Shown here: piece by piece, positions 45,027 through 54,373 of the stretch
Position numbering within the stretch: position 1 is the first letter of the stretch
Layout of the letters: every line of letters begins with the position of its first letter
Source: Burkholderia sp. Ax-1719
GTDB lineage: Bacteria; Pseudomonadota; Gammaproteobacteria; Burkholderiales; Burkholderiaceae
Reading direction: 5' to 3'
Assembly (NCBI RefSeq): GCF_011753055.1
Contig: NZ_VWWJ01000013.1
Span: 1 to 64,000 of the forward strand
Length of the DNA: 64,000 nt
Made by a program: the position numbers and the translations under genes
The notes under the pieces: model-generated
Told to the model about the DNA's origin: nothing
The model's input: only the letters and a program-made list of their open reading frames with translations
Databases searched by the model: none

Positions 45027-46133
45027 TTAGATGCGCATCGGCATCACGACGTACTTGAATTCCTCGTTCTCGGGAATCGTGATGAGCGCGCTGGAGCTGG
45101 CGTCGCCAAGGCTCACTTGAAGCGTGTCGACCTTGAGGTTCGCGAGGACGTCGAGCAGATACGTGACGTTGAACCCAATGTCGATGGTGTCGCCCTGGTA
45201 GGCGATTTCCAGCTCTTCCTGCGCCTCTTCCTGGTCGGCGTTGGTCGACATGATCTTGAGCTGGCCCGGCTCGATGATGCAGCGCACGCCCTTGAACTTG
45301 TCGGACGTGAGAATGGCCGCACGTTGCAGCGAGCGCTGCAGTTCTTCGCGGCCGATTTCGAAGGTGTTCTTGTGCGCCTTCGGAATCACGCGCTGGAAGT
45401 CGGGGAACTTGCCTTCCACCAGCTTCGACACCAGTTCGACCTGGCCGAAGGTGAACTTCACCTGGCTTGCGCCGATGTCGATCTTCAGCGAGTCGTCGAT
45501 GTCTTCGAGCAGACGTTGCAGTTCGAGAATGGTCTTGCGCGGGATGATGACTTCCTGGCGCGCGAATGCGCCGCCTTCGATCTTCATCGACGAGAACGCG
45601 AGGCGGTGGCCGTCGGTGGCGACTGCCATCAGCTGGTCGCCGTCCACCACGAGCAGCATGCCGTTCAGGTAGTAACGGATGTCCTGCTGCGCCATCGCGA
45701 AATAGACCATGCCGAGCAACTGGCGGAAGGTCTTCTGCGGCACTGCGAGATTCGCGCCGAAGTCCTTGGCCTGCGCCACCGTGGGGAACTCGTCCGCGGC
45801 AAGCGTCTGGAGGGCAAAGCGGCTCTTGCCCGACTGCACCGTGAGGCGCTTGTCGGCGAGCGTGAGCGTGACCTGGCCGTCAGGCATCGCGCGCAGGATG
45901 TCCAGCAGCTTGCGTGCGGCGACGGTGGTGGCCACCTGGTCGTTGCCAACGCCGAAATCGGCGGTCGTGGTGATCTGCAACTCGAGATCGGTCGACAGGA
46001 ACGAGACGTCGGGACCGTTTTTGGTGATCAGCAGATTGGCGAGGATCGGCAACGTATGGCGGCGTTCGACAATGCCGCTCACCGTTTGCAGCGGCCTCAG
46101 CAGGTTATCGCGTTCGGTCTTGACCAGTTGCAT
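45027..46133 (-). CDS. dnaN: DNA polymerase III beta sliding clamp
   Basis: A 368-residue beta clamp of normal length, three repeated domains with no sequence break. The opening MQLVKTERDNLLRPLQTVSG, the internal LPILANLLI and the ending EEFKYVVMPMRI are characteristic. It forms the ring that holds polymerase and many partners on DNA. The start at 46133 is chosen from the family N-terminus; the frame continues upstream without homology. The gap to dnaA is 290 bases and holds nothing I can name. Confidence 0.98.
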   Translation of the reverse strand: MQLVKTERDNLLRPLQTVSGIVERRHTLPILANLLITKNGPDVSFLSTDLELQITTTADFGVGNDQVATTVAARKLLDILRAMPDGQVTLTLADKRLTVQSGKSRFALQTLAADEFPTVAQAKDFGANLAVPQKTFRQLLGMVYFAMAQQDIRYYLNGMLLVVDGDQLMAVATDGHRLAFSSMKIEGGAFARQEVIIPRKTILELQRLLEDIDDSLKIDIGASQVKFTFGQVELVSKLVEGKFPDFQRVIPKAHKNTFEIGREELQRSLQRAAILTSDKFKGVRCIIEPGQLKIMSTNADQEEAQEELEIAYQGDTIDIGFNVTYLLDVLANLKVDTLQVSLGDASSSALITIPENEEFKYVVMPMRI

Positions 46134-46423
46134 AGAGTTCCTTCGTTGATGTAGCGGTCTGCGCATCCCGTCCGGGACCAGCACCATGCGCGACGACACG
46201 TGGTGTCAAGCCCCGGCGCCGCCCTGCAGCGCAGGCCGCGGCGTGAAATCCGCAGGCGGTCCAGCCGCCCGCGGTTAAACCCATATTGTGCCTGAAAACC
46301 GACCACTTCCCTAAATTGGGGGCGATCCGGGAAATAAACAGTGCCCCGGCAGCCAGACCGCCGGGGCACGCGCGCATTTCCTGCTGGTTTCCAGGTTTTC
46401 CAGCCAGCGCTTTCCAGCGCCGA

Positions 46424-48067
46424 TCAGCCCTTGAGCGTCTGCTCCAGCACGTGCAGCTCGTGGTTGAGCTGGGCGTCCTTGGTGCGCTCGTCAGCGATCT
46501 TGCGCACGGCGTGCAGCACCGTGGTGTGGTCGCGGCCGCCAAACAGCTCGCCGATTTCCGGCAGGCTCTTCTGCGTCAGCTCCTTGGCCAGGTACATCGC
46601 GATCTGGCGCGGCCGCGCGATGTTCGCGGGGCGCTTCTTCGAGTACATGTCGGCGACCTTGATGCTGTAGAAGTCGGCCACCGTTTTCTGGATGTTTTCC
46701 ACCGAAATCTGGCGGTTCTGCACCGTCAGCAGGTCTTTCAGCGCTTCCTTGGTCAGCTCGATCGAGATCTCGCGGCCATGGAATTTCGAGTACGCGAGGA
46801 TCTTGCGCAGCGCGCCTTCCAGCTCACGCACGTTCGAGCGCAGATGCTTGGCGACGAAAAACGCCACGTCTTCATTGAGGCTCACGCCTTCCGACTGCGC
46901 CTTGCGCATCAGAATGGCGACGCGCATTTCCAGCTCGGGCGGCTCGATCGCCACGGTCAGGCCGGAGTCAAAACGCGAGATCAGGCGGTCGTCGATACCC
47001 GAGATTTCCTTCGGGTACGTGTCGCTCGTGATAATCACCTGCGCCTTGTTGGCGACGAGGGCTTCGAACGCGTAGAAGAACTCTTCCTGCGTGCGCGACT
47101 TGCCCGAGAAGAACTGGATATCGTCGATCAGCAGCAGGTCGAGCGAGTGGTAGTAGCGCTTGAAGTCGTCGAACGCCTTGCGCTGGTATGCCTTCACCAC
47201 GTCCGATACGTATTGTTCGGCATGAATGTAGCGGATGCGCGCACCCGGCTTGTCCACCAGCAACTGGTTGCCGATCGCGTGGATCAAGTGGGTCTTACCC
47301 AGACCGACGCCGCCGTACAGGAACAGCGGGTTGTACGAGATGCCGGGGTTGTCCGCGACCTGGATGGCCGCCGCGCGCGCAAGCTGGTTCGCCTTACCGG
47401 TCACGAAGTTATCGAACGTGAGTACGGGGTTCAGCTTCGAGCGCTCGTAGGTCGGATCCGGCTCGCCGCCATTTGCGGCTGCGGCTGCGGCCGCGCTCTG
47501 ACCCGGCCGCCAGCTACGACGGCCTGCGGCGGCTTCGTTGGCGTCGAGGCTTGGCAGATCGAGATCGGCGCCGTCGTCGCCCGCGGCCTGAGCCGCCTGC
47601 GCGGCGGCTGCGGCCGCGGCATTGGCCTGCGCAAGCTGGGCAGCGGCCAGCGCTGCCGAACCCGGACCGGCCGGGTTAGCGATATTTGCCTGCGAGCTTA
47701 AGTGCGAAGCGGTCTGATAAGCCGGCGCCTGGGCTGCCTGGAAGGCTGGTTCCGCAACCGGGGCGCTCGCCAGCGGCGCACGCGGCGCCGGTGCGGCGGC
47801 CATGGGCGCGCGCATTCCCGCCTTCGGATCGAGGACGAACTGCACGTCGACGGGGGTTTGCCAGAAGTCGCGCGCCATATCAGTGATACGGCCCGAGAAC
47901 TGACTCTTGACCCAGTCGAGCTTGAAGCGGTTGGGTGCGGCTATCTGCAGCGTGTTCGCCGCAGCGTCGAAGGCAACCGGGGCCAACGGTTTGATCCACG
48001 TTACGTACTGCTGGGGCGTCAATTCGCGCTCCAGTAGTGCGGAACAGTGTTGCCAGAATTCGTTCAT
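46424..48067 (-). CDS. dnaA: Chromosomal replication initiator DnaA
   Basis: A 547-residue DnaA. Domain I starts MNEFWQHCSALLERELTPQQ. A long Ala/Gln-rich domain II linker covers about residues 85-210, longer than in E. coli, as in Burkholderia. The AAA+ domain has FLYGGVGLGKTHLIHAIGN near residue 250 and LLLIDDIQFF. The C-terminal domain IV ends with the DnaA-box signature GRDHTTVLHAVRKI. It binds DnaA boxes and opens the origin. It is divergent from rpmH. Confidence 0.98.
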   Translation of the reverse strand: MNEFWQHCSALLERELTPQQYVTWIKPLAPVAFDAAANTLQIAAPNRFKLDWVKSQFSGRITDMARDFWQTPVDVQFVLDPKAGMRAPMAAAPAPRAPLASAPVAEPAFQAAQAPAYQTASHLSSQANIANPAGPGSAALAAAQLAQANAAAAAAAQAAQAAGDDGADLDLPSLDANEAAAGRRSWRPGQSAAAAAAANGGEPDPTYERSKLNPVLTFDNFVTGKANQLARAAAIQVADNPGISYNPLFLYGGVGLGKTHLIHAIGNQLLVDKPGARIRYIHAEQYVSDVVKAYQRKAFDDFKRYYHSLDLLLIDDIQFFSGKSRTQEEFFYAFEALVANKAQVIITSDTYPKEISGIDDRLISRFDSGLTVAIEPPELEMRVAILMRKAQSEGVSLNEDVAFFVAKHLRSNVRELEGALRKILAYSKFHGREISIELTKEALKDLLTVQNRQISVENIQKTVADFYSIKVADMYSKKRPANIARPRQIAMYLAKELTQKSLPEIGELFGGRDHTTVLHAVRKIADERTKDAQLNHELHVLEQTLKG

Positions 48068-48509
48068 CGAGTTGCTGTGGTCGTTTTGTTTGCAGGCGTT
48101 GCTGCCGCGCCGTGCTTGTCGCGCAAACGCAACGGGCCCTGACGGGGCGACGGCAAATGCTCCGGAAGCCCGCGCGGCAAAGGGTTTGCGGCAAGCAGGC
48201 GGGCCGGAGCGGCATGCAGGATTCTTGGGATAGGCGAGATTCTAACGCCGATTTCTCCTGGCCTGGGAGTTATCCACAGGGACGGATCAACGCAGCGCGT
48301 GTTCGCGCCCCATCGGCGCAACCTGGTCGCAGCGAGGCGTCGCCAGGGCGAAACCTGGGCAAATTCATGTGCGTCAACACCCTAAACTATTGACGGCCAA
48401 AGAAAAACGGGATTAAATAGCGGGTTCCGCGAAAACCAATCCCTGTACCACCGGCCATTGCTTTTTCCGCGATGCTCGCCGCGGTCATTTCTCAACAAGT
48501 GAGAGCAAC
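48068..48509. other. dnaA-rpmH intergenic region
   Basis: About 440 bases between divergent dnaA and rpmH. It has one exact DnaA box, TTATCCACA (48270-48278), which may serve dnaA autoregulation, and a good sigma-70 promoter for rpmH. I do not see a cluster of DnaA boxes or a long AT-rich stretch, so it looks weaker as an origin than the region at 36.5 kb. Confidence 0.7.
48390..48418 (+). promoter_or_regulatory. Sigma-70 promoter of rpmH
   Basis: TTGACG (48390-48395) and TTAAAT (48413-48418) are 17 bases apart and 91 bases before the rpmH start. The -10 element is a moderate match. Confidence 0.6.
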
Positions 48510-48644
48510 ATGAAACGTACTTACCAACCTTCCGTTACCCGTCGCAAGCGCACCCACGGTTTCCGCGTGCGCATGAAGACCGCCGGTGGCCGCAAAGTGA
48601 TCAACGCACGCCGTGCGAAGGGTCGCAAGCGCCTCGCGATCTAA
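48510..48644 (+). CDS. rpmH: 50S ribosomal protein L34
   Basis: A 44-residue L34: it begins [20 protein letters not shown] and ends GRKRLAI, an almost invariant family. It is highly basic and binds 23S rRNA. It heads the rpmH-rnpA-yidD-yidC cluster, which is divergent from dnaA as in most bacteria. Confidence 0.98.
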
Positions 48645-48707
48645 GCGACGCTTCCCAGTGTTGTCGATAGCTTCGCTATCCGCACGATCGACGATAGCGG
48701 GCCTGAC

Positions 48708-49184
48708 GTGACACTGCCGGAACAGCTGGAAGAATCGGGCAAAGCGGACGATGTGCGCGCCGCCTCGCTGCGAACGCAGGCCGCTTTCCCGAAGGCCGCA
48801 AGGCTACTGAAAACGGATGAGTTCTCATCCGTTTTTCGTTTGCGCCCCTGGCGCCGCGCCGCCCACTTCGTGGTGTACGGTCGGCCCACGGGCAAAGACG
48901 CGCGCCTCGGCCTCGTGATCGGCAAGAAATATGCGCCGCGCGCGGTCACGCGCAACCTGGTGCGCCGCATTGCCCGCGAAGCGTTTCGCGTGCGCCGCGC
49001 GCAGTTCGAAGGTTTCGATCTGCTGCTGCGTCTGCATACGAAATTCGACCGCAAGGCCATGCCGGGCGCCTCGTCGCCGCCGCTCAAGACGCTGTGCCGT
49101 ACTGAAATCGAGTATTTGCTCGAAAAAGCGGCACGCGAGGTCGCCAAGCGCAATGCAGCGCCGCAAGCGCCCGACGCTCCATGA
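48708..49184 (+). CDS. rnpA: Ribonuclease P protein component
   Basis: A 158-residue RNase P protein, which helps the RNase P RNA trim tRNA 5' ends. The conserved RNR-like motif appears as KYAPRAVTRNLVRRIAREAF, and FPKAARLLKTDEFSSVFR is the usual N-terminal segment. About 27 extra residues precede it when translated from GTG at 48708; a start closer to the core is possible. It is 63 bases after rpmH and overlaps an alternative early start of yidD. The hairpin inside it is described separately. Confidence 0.95.
   Translation: MTLPEQLEESGKADDVRAASLRTQAAFPKAARLLKTDEFSSVFRLRPWRRAAHFVVYGRPTGKDARLGLVIGKKYAPRAVTRNLVRRIAREAFRVRRAQFEGFDLLLRLHTKFDRKAMPGASSPPLKTLCRTEIEYLLEKAAREVAKRNAAPQAPDAP
48811..48838 (+). 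terminator. Terminator-like hairpin inside rnpA
   Basis: AAACGGATGAG (48811-48821) and its perfect complement (48824-48834) lie within the rnpA coding sequence and are followed by TTCGTTTG. It has the stem and T-run of an intrinsic terminator. The encoded residues (KTDEFSSVF) are normal for rnpA. Confidence 0.5.
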
Positions 49185-49291
49185 GCGCAGCGCGCGAGCC
49201 GCATGTTTGCGCCGCGCACGCGGCATCCGCTGTTCACGCGGGTGCGGCACGTTGTCCGTCTTTCCACGCGGCGCTCTTCGGCCGCCACGCC

Positions 49292-49522
49292 ATGCAAACG
49301 GTACTGATCGCTTTACTGCGTTTCTACAAGCTTGCCGTGAGTCCTTATCTCGGCAACCGCTGCCGTTTTTACCCTTCCTGTTCGGATTACGCACGCGAGG
49401 CAATCCAGTATCATGGCGCCGCGCGCGGGACTTACCTCGCCGCCCGGCGGCTGTGCCGCTGTCACCCGTTTTCGGCGGGTGGCGTCGATCCGGTCCCGCC
49501 TGCATCCCCGAATAAGCGCTGA
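49292..49522 (+). CDS. yidD: Membrane protein insertion efficiency factor YidD
   Basis: A 76-residue YidD: LLRFYKLAVSPYLGNRCRFY, then PSCSDYAREAIQYHGAARGT and CRCHPFSAGG, with the conserved cysteines. It is thought to sit at the inner membrane and aid YidC/Sec insertion. I use the ATG at 49292, where family members start; an ATG at 49181 overlaps the rnpA stop (ATGA) and would add a 37-residue extension that lacks family similarity but would couple translation. Confidence 0.9.
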   Translation: MQTVLIALLRFYKLAVSPYLGNRCRFYPSCSDYAREAIQYHGAARGTYLAARRLCRCHPFSAGGVDPVPPASPNKR

Positions 49523-49552
49523 TGCGCCATTCCATCGACACTGAGACAACGC

Positions 49553-51223
49553 ATGGATATCAAACGCACCGTCCTATGGGTCATCTTCTTCATGTCAGCG
49601 GTCATGCTGTACGACAACTGGCAGCGCGACCACGGACGTCAGTCGATGTTCTTCCCGAGCGCGACGCAAACGCAGACTGCCGCCAGCGGCGCCGCGGGCG
49701 CGAGCGCGCCTGACGCCGCTTCCGACCTGCCGGCCGCGGCCGCAGGCCAGGCGCCGACCGGCACGGCGCAACCCGCTGCCGCGACCGCCCAGCTCGTGCA
49801 CTTCCACACCGACGTCTACGACGGTGAGATCGACACGCGCGGCGGCACGCTCACGAAGCTCTCGCTCGTGAAGGAAGGCGACGGCAAGCAGCCCGACCAG
49901 TACATCACGCTGTTCGATCACACCAAAGACCACACGTACCTCGCACGTACGGGTCTGCTGGGTGGCGACTTCCCGAACCACAACGACATCTACACGGCGG
50001 CGCCCGGTCCGCGCGAGCTGAGCGGCGACGCCGGTTCGTTCCAGATCAGCCTCGACTCGCCCGAAAAGGGCGGCGTGAAGGTCACCAAGACCTACACGTT
50101 CACGAAGGGCAGCTATGTGATCGGCGTGGACACGAAGGTGCAGAACCTGGGCAGCACGCCGGTTTCGCCCACGCTCTACATGGAGCTCGTGCGCGACAGC
50201 CAGCCGGTGGAAACGCCGCGCTTCTCGCACACCTTCATCGGCCCGGCGGTGTACTCCAACGAGCATCACTTCCAGAAGATCTCGTTTAGCGACATCGACA
50301 AGAACAAGGCCGATTTCGTCAACCAGGCCGATAACGGCTGGGTTGCGATGGTGCAGCATTACTTCGCGACGGCGTGGATTCCGCAGCAAGGCGTCAAGCG
50401 CGACATCTACGTTGAGAAGTTCGACAACTCGCTGTATCGCGTGGGCGTGAAGCAGCCGCTCGGCACGATCGCTCCGGGTGCGACCGACAACGTGCAGGCG
50501 CGCCTGTTCGCCGGTCCGGAAGAAGAGCGCATGCTCGAAGGCATCGCGCCGGGTCTGGAACTCGTGAAGGACTATGGCTGGGTGACGATCATCGCCAAGC
50601 CGCTGTTCTGGCTGCTCGAGAAGATCCACGGCTATGTGGGCAACTGGGGCTGGGCAATCGTGCTGCTCACGCTGCTCATCAAGGCTGTGTTCTTCCCGCT
50701 GTCCGCCGCCAGCTACAAGTCGATGGCGCGCATGAAGGAAATCACGCCGCGCATGCAGGCGCTGCGCGAGAGCTTCAAGAGCGACCCGCAGAAGATGAAT
50801 GCGGCCCTCATGGAGCTGTACAAGACCGAGAAGGTGAATCCGTTCGGTGGCTGTCTGCCGGTGGTGATCCAGATTCCGGTGTTCATCTCGCTGTACTGGG
50901 TGCTGCTGTCGTCGGTGGAAATGCGCGGTGCGCCGTGGATTCTGTGGATTCACGACCTTTCGCAGCAGGATCCGTTCTTCATCCTGCCGGTGCTGATGGC
51001 GGTCTCGATGTTCCTGCAGACGCGTCTGAACCCGACGCCGCCGGACCCCGTCCAGGCCAAGATGATGATGTTCATGCCGATCGCGTTCTCGGTCATGTTC
51101 TTCTTCTTCCCGGCGGGTCTGGTGCTGTACTACGTCGTGAACAACGTGCTCTCGATCGCGCAGCAGTACTACATCACGCGCATGATGGGCAAAGGCAAGA
51201 AGAAGGAAAAGGAAGCTGCTTAA
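49553..51223 (+). CDS. yidC: Membrane protein insertase YidC
   Basis: A 556-residue YidC of the Gram-negative type. A first transmembrane segment (VLWVIFFMSAVMLYDNW) is followed by an Ala-rich linker and the large periplasmic domain to about residue 350. The conserved insertase core of five segments then follows (GWAIVLLTLLIKAVFFPLSA; NPFGGCLPVVIQIPVFISLY; MMFMPIAFSVMFFFFPAGLV). The basic tail ends KGKKKEKEAA. It inserts inner-membrane proteins alone or with Sec. It begins 30 bases after yidD. Confidence 0.98.
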   Translation: MDIKRTVLWVIFFMSAVMLYDNWQRDHGRQSMFFPSATQTQTAASGAAGASAPDAASDLPAAAAGQAPTGTAQPAAATAQLVHFHTDVYDGEIDTRGGTLTKLSLVKEGDGKQPDQYITLFDHTKDHTYLARTGLLGGDFPNHNDIYTAAPGPRELSGDAGSFQISLDSPEKGGVKVTKTYTFTKGSYVIGVDTKVQNLGSTPVSPTLYMELVRDSQPVETPRFSHTFIGPAVYSNEHHFQKISFSDIDKNKADFVNQADNGWVAMVQHYFATAWIPQQGVKRDIYVEKFDNSLYRVGVKQPLGTIAPGATDNVQARLFAGPEEERMLEGIAPGLELVKDYGWVTIIAKPLFWLLEKIHGYVGNWGWAIVLLTLLIKAVFFPLSAASYKSMARMKEITPRMQALRESFKSDPQKMNAALMELYKTEKVNPFGGCLPVVIQIPVFISLYWVLLSSVEMRGAPWILWIHDLSQQDPFFILPVLMAVSMFLQTRLNPTPPDPVQAKMMMFMPIAFSVMFFFFPAGLVLYYVVNNVLSIAQQYYITRMMGKGKKKEKEAA

Positions 51224-51252
51224 GTTAGCCGCTTTCGGCGCCTGAAAAAACA

Positions 51253-51285
51253 AAGCCGCCTGACGCAAGTCTGGCGGCTTTTTTC
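51253..51285 (+). terminator. Intrinsic terminator after yidC
   Basis: AAGCCGCC pairs with GGCGGCTT and is followed by TTTTTC; an A-run precedes it. It lies between yidC and the convergent XRE gene. Confidence 0.9.
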
Positions 51286-51327
51286 ATGGCCGTGCGGATG
51301 GCGCGCGGTATGCCTGATACTCGAACG

Positions 51328-51750
51328 TCAGACCTTGCCAGGGCCGCCGTAAAACTGCGAGACCAGTTCTTCCACCAGATAGCGGTGGTGCTCGCTCAAC
51401 GATTCGATCTTCGAAGCGAGTTCGAGCGTTTCCTCGGAAAGCGGGTATTTGTCGTCGGGTTTGCGCGGCTTGGGTACGGCGGGCGCGGACTTGCCAGGCG
51501 ACGGACCGTAGTGAAGCCAATGCACATCCACGTCGAACCATTCAGCCAGCGTTTCCAGTTTGTCGCTCGTGGGAATGGTGCGACCGCTCAGCCACTTGTG
51601 GACGGTCTGCGGCGAGACGGGCTGTTCGCCGTGATGACGCAGGTTGAACCGGTTGGCGAGATCGGTGCTGCCGCGCAGTTTTTCGGGTGCGCGCTTCATG
51701 GCGAACTTGAGACGTTCGGCGAAGGCGGCTTTTTCTTCGGAGGTTGGCAT
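51328..51750 (-). CDS. XRE-type helix-turn-helix regulator
   Basis: A 140-residue regulator. Residues about 5-75 are the Cro/C1 domain: STDLANRFNLRHHGEQPVSP, then QTVHKWLSGRTIPTSDKLET, LAEWFDVDVHWLHYG. The C-terminal half is Pro/Lys-rich and then helical (ETLELASKIESLSEHHRYLV), perhaps for dimerisation. The ATG at 51750 is chosen because GGAGG lies upstream on the minus strand and the longer frame has no homology. It is divergent from mnmE, and inverted repeats in the gap could be its operator. Confidence 0.88.
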   Translation of the reverse strand: MPTSEEKAAFAERLKFAMKRAPEKLRGSTDLANRFNLRHHGEQPVSPQTVHKWLSGRTIPTSDKLETLAEWFDVDVHWLHYGPSPGKSAPAVPKPRKPDDKYPLSEETLELASKIESLSEHHRYLVEELVSQFYGGPGKV

Positions 51751-52116
51751 GACGCTGATTGTGCAATCGGCTTTCGTCGAAGTTGACAACCAGTTGGGCT
51801 AGATATAGCTCATGAAAGCTACAAATCACCTAAAAACGCAACTACCTCAACAATTTGTCATAAGAGCGAAAAAGCAGAATGGCCGTTTATTTCTCGCGCT
51901 TTTGCAGGGATCTTGTCTTAAATTTAACAAGATAGTCTAAGACAAGCCTTATCCAATTTGGGATAAATTGAGGGTGTTCGTGGTCTCGCCGCAGGTCCAG
52001 CCGCGCAGAGGCCAGGCGTTACAATCCATGCACTTTTGCGCACGCACGCGGGAACCCTTTCCAGCGCTGCGCTGTGTTCATTCCGATCTCACCGATTTAC
52101 CTCGACTTCATTCGCC
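51751..52116. other. XRE-mnmE divergent region
   Basis: About 370 bases, AT-rich from 51780 to 51970, unlike its neighbours. It contains the inverted repeats listed separately. No gene is recognisable; a frame that runs into mnmE from 52036 has no ribosome site or similarity. Confidence 0.5.
51912..51966. promoter_or_regulatory. Inverted repeats, possible operator
   Basis: CTTGTCTTA (51912-51920) and TAAGACAAG (51938-51946) form a 9-bp inverted repeat with 17 bases between. TTATCC-AATTTG-GGATAA follows at 51949-51966. They lie in AT-rich DNA between a repressor-type gene and mnmE. Confidence 0.5.
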
Positions 52117-53517
52117 ATGCTCGCCACCGATACCGATCCCATCGTCGCCATTGCCACTGCGCCCGGTCGCGGCGGAATCGGGGTCGTGCGGGTATCGGCC
52201 GGCCGTGCGGGCGCCGCGGCGGCCGTTGCGCTCATGCAAGCGCTGACCGGCCAGACGCTGGCCGCGCGCCACGCGAGCTATGTGCCGTTTCTCGATGGCG
52301 CGGGCACGGTGCTCGATCGCGGCATCGCGCTGTACTTCCCGGCGCCGCATTCGTACACGGGCGAGCATGTGCTGGAACTGCAGGGCCACGGCGGCCCGAT
52401 CGTGCTGCAACTGGTTCTGCAACGCTGCATCGAGGCGGGACGCGCCTTCGGTCTGCGCCTTGCCGAACCCGGCGAATTTACGCGCCGTGCGTTCCTCAAT
52501 GACAAGCTTGACCTCGCACAGGCCGAAGCGGTCGCCGACCTGATCGAGGCCAGTACCGAAGCCGCCGCGCGCTCGGCGGGACGCTCGCTCGACGGCGCGT
52601 TCTCGCGCGATATTCACGCGCTGGTCGACGACGTCGTGACACTGCGCATGCTGGTGGAGGCGACGCTCGATTTCCCGGAAGAAGAGATCGACTTCCTGGA
52701 AGCCGCCGATGCGCGCGGCAAGCTCAGCGCAATTCGTGCGCAACTCGACCACGTGCTGTCCGAAGCGCGCCAGGGCGCGCTGCTGCGCGAGGGTCTTGCG
52801 GTCGTGCTCGCGGGGCAGCCGAACGTCGGCAAATCGTCGCTGCTCAACGCGCTCGCGGGCGCGGAGCTGGCGATCGTCACGCCGGTGGCCGGCACCACGC
52901 GCGACAAGATTTCGCAGACGATCCAGATCGAAGGCATTCCGCTGCACATCATCGACACGGCGGGCCTGCGCGAAACCGAAGACGAGGTCGAAAAGATCGG
53001 CATCGAGCGCACGTGGAGCGAAATCGGTCGCGCCGATGTGGTGCTGCATCTGCTCGACGCGCGTGTGGGCATGACGGCCGAAGACGATACGATCGCCGCG
53101 CGTTTTCCGGCGGGTGTGCCGGTGGTGCGCGTGCTCAACAAGACCGATCTCACCGATGTCGCGCCCGAAGTGGCGAAGCGTGCGATGGATCATGGCGCCG
53201 AGCTGTGCGAAGTGCGGCTTTCGGCGAAGCAGGGTGACGGCGTGGCGCTCCTTCGCGCCGAACTGCTGCGTATCGCGGGATGGCAAGCCGATGCGCAAAG
53301 CGTTTATCTCGCACGCGAGCGCCATCTGATCGCCTTGCGTGCGGCGCGCGAGCAACTCGCGCAGGCGGCGGATCATGCGGAGCAGAACGCGCAATCGCTC
53401 GATCTGTTCGCGGAAGAATTGCGGCTTGCCCAGGAGTCGTTGAACTCGATCACGGGCGAGTTCACGTCGGATGATCTGCTTGGTGTGATTTTTAGCCGGT
53501 TTTGTATCGGAAAATAA
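52117..53517 (+). CDS. mnmE: tRNA modification GTPase MnmE
   Basis: A 466-residue MnmE, which with MnmG modifies the wobble uridine of several tRNAs. The N-terminal folate-binding domain begins DPIVAIATAPGRGGIGVVRV. The G domain has G1 GQPNVGKSSLLNAL near residue 234, G3 DTAGLRET near 288 and NKTD near 343. The C-terminus is the conserved FSRFCIGK with its cysteine. The start at 52117 follows the family; the ribosome site is weak. Confidence 0.98.
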   Translation: MLATDTDPIVAIATAPGRGGIGVVRVSAGRAGAAAAVALMQALTGQTLAARHASYVPFLDGAGTVLDRGIALYFPAPHSYTGEHVLELQGHGGPIVLQLVLQRCIEAGRAFGLRLAEPGEFTRRAFLNDKLDLAQAEAVADLIEASTEAAARSAGRSLDGAFSRDIHALVDDVVTLRMLVEATLDFPEEEIDFLEAADARGKLSAIRAQLDHVLSEARQGALLREGLAVVLAGQPNVGKSSLLNALAGAELAIVTPVAGTTRDKISQTIQIEGIPLHIIDTAGLRETEDEVEKIGIERTWSEIGRADVVLHLLDARVGMTAEDDTIAARFPAGVPVVRVLNKTDLTDVAPEVAKRAMDHGAELCEVRLSAKQGDGVALLRAELLRIAGWQADAQSVYLARERHLIALRAAREQLAQAADHAEQNAQSLDLFAEELRLAQESLNSITGEFTSDDLLGVIFSRFCIGK

Positions 53518-53737
53518 TTCGCCCCCGATAAGCAGGATCCCAAATCATTTGCGCCGACAACGAATCGACGCGAATGCCGGTCGTCGGCAATCAGTAAGGA
53601 TTGTGAACTGATTGCAACGGGTTACAACGCGCTCCCGCAATAGCGCCCCCGATTTTTACGGCCGTAACGAGTGGTCACACATCGTTTCGTTTTCAAACCT
53701 CGCGATTGCCGACAATCAATGCATTCGGGAGAACATC

Positions 53738-53938
53738 ATGAAAACGTTTCGACTCTTGGGCGCCTTGATTGCTGCTGCTGGCATCGCCTCGCTGACGGGC
53801 TGCGTTGTCGCGCCCCCCTATGCATATGCGCCGGCACCGGCGTATGGTTACGGTTACGCTCCAGGTTATTACGCCGCGCCTGCAGTCGATATTGGGGTCG
53901 GCGTTGGCGGCTACTACGGGCACGGCTGGCGACATTAA
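53738..53938 (+). CDS. Small predicted lipoprotein
   Basis: A 66-residue protein with a signal peptide ending in the lipobox LTGC (residues 19-22), so the mature protein is about 45 residues and lipid-anchored. It is rich in Pro, Ala, Tyr and Gly (APAPAYGYGYAPGYYAAP). GGGAG upstream of ATG supports the start. Such Tyr/Gly-rich lipoproteins are common in Burkholderia with no known function. Confidence 0.8.
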   Translation: MKTFRLLGALIAAAGIASLTGCVVAPPYAYAPAPAYGYGYAPGYYAAPAVDIGVGVGGYYGHGWRH

Positions 53939-54154
53939 GGACAACGGCACAACACCAGGATATTTCCTGGCTCAAGCCTGTCAACCGATCGTCGAGGGCG
54001 CTGGAAAGGCCCTCTGGCGGGCTTTTCGCGCATCGCCTGTTCCCCCCTCTCACCCCCCTATCAATTGTGATAGCTAGTCACCGGCCACCGGCGAACTAGA
54101 GTGACACCACGGATCCACTAAATGAGATCTGGACTGTTCCGGGGGCTTAGAAAA

Positions 54155-54373
54155 ATGATGTTCATCGATCAGGAAATCGCGCACATCATGCGCGTCATGG
54201 TGCCGTCGCTGTTAACCGATGGCACGGTTCCGATTCTCTCCGTCGAGTACTGGCATCGCCGCCTGTCGAATCTGCTCGACACGGCCCAGCTCTCGCAAAC
54301 CCAGTTTCGTACGATCGACTCGCTGATGACGCAACTTGAGCGTCTGCAGCTCAAGGCGCGCCTCGCCGCCTGA
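54155..54373 (+). CDS. Small hypothetical protein (paralogue of 32475-32759)
   Basis: A 72-residue protein starting MMFIDQEIAHIMRVMVPSLL, with ILSVEYWHRRLSNLLDTAQL. About half of the positions match the protein encoded at 32475-32759, including the QEIAHI and EYWxRRL motifs. It is probably helical and cytoplasmic. The ATG at 54155 is preferred; another lies one codon later. Confidence 0.75.
   Translation: MMFIDQEIAHIMRVMVPSLLTDGTVPILSVEYWHRRLSNLLDTAQLSQTQFRTIDSLMTQLERLQLKARLAA

Noticed and set aside
48068..48509. dnaA-rpmH gap as a full replication origin
   Set aside because: Only one exact DnaA box and no long AT-rich stretch are visible, so I list it as a promoter region with one box.
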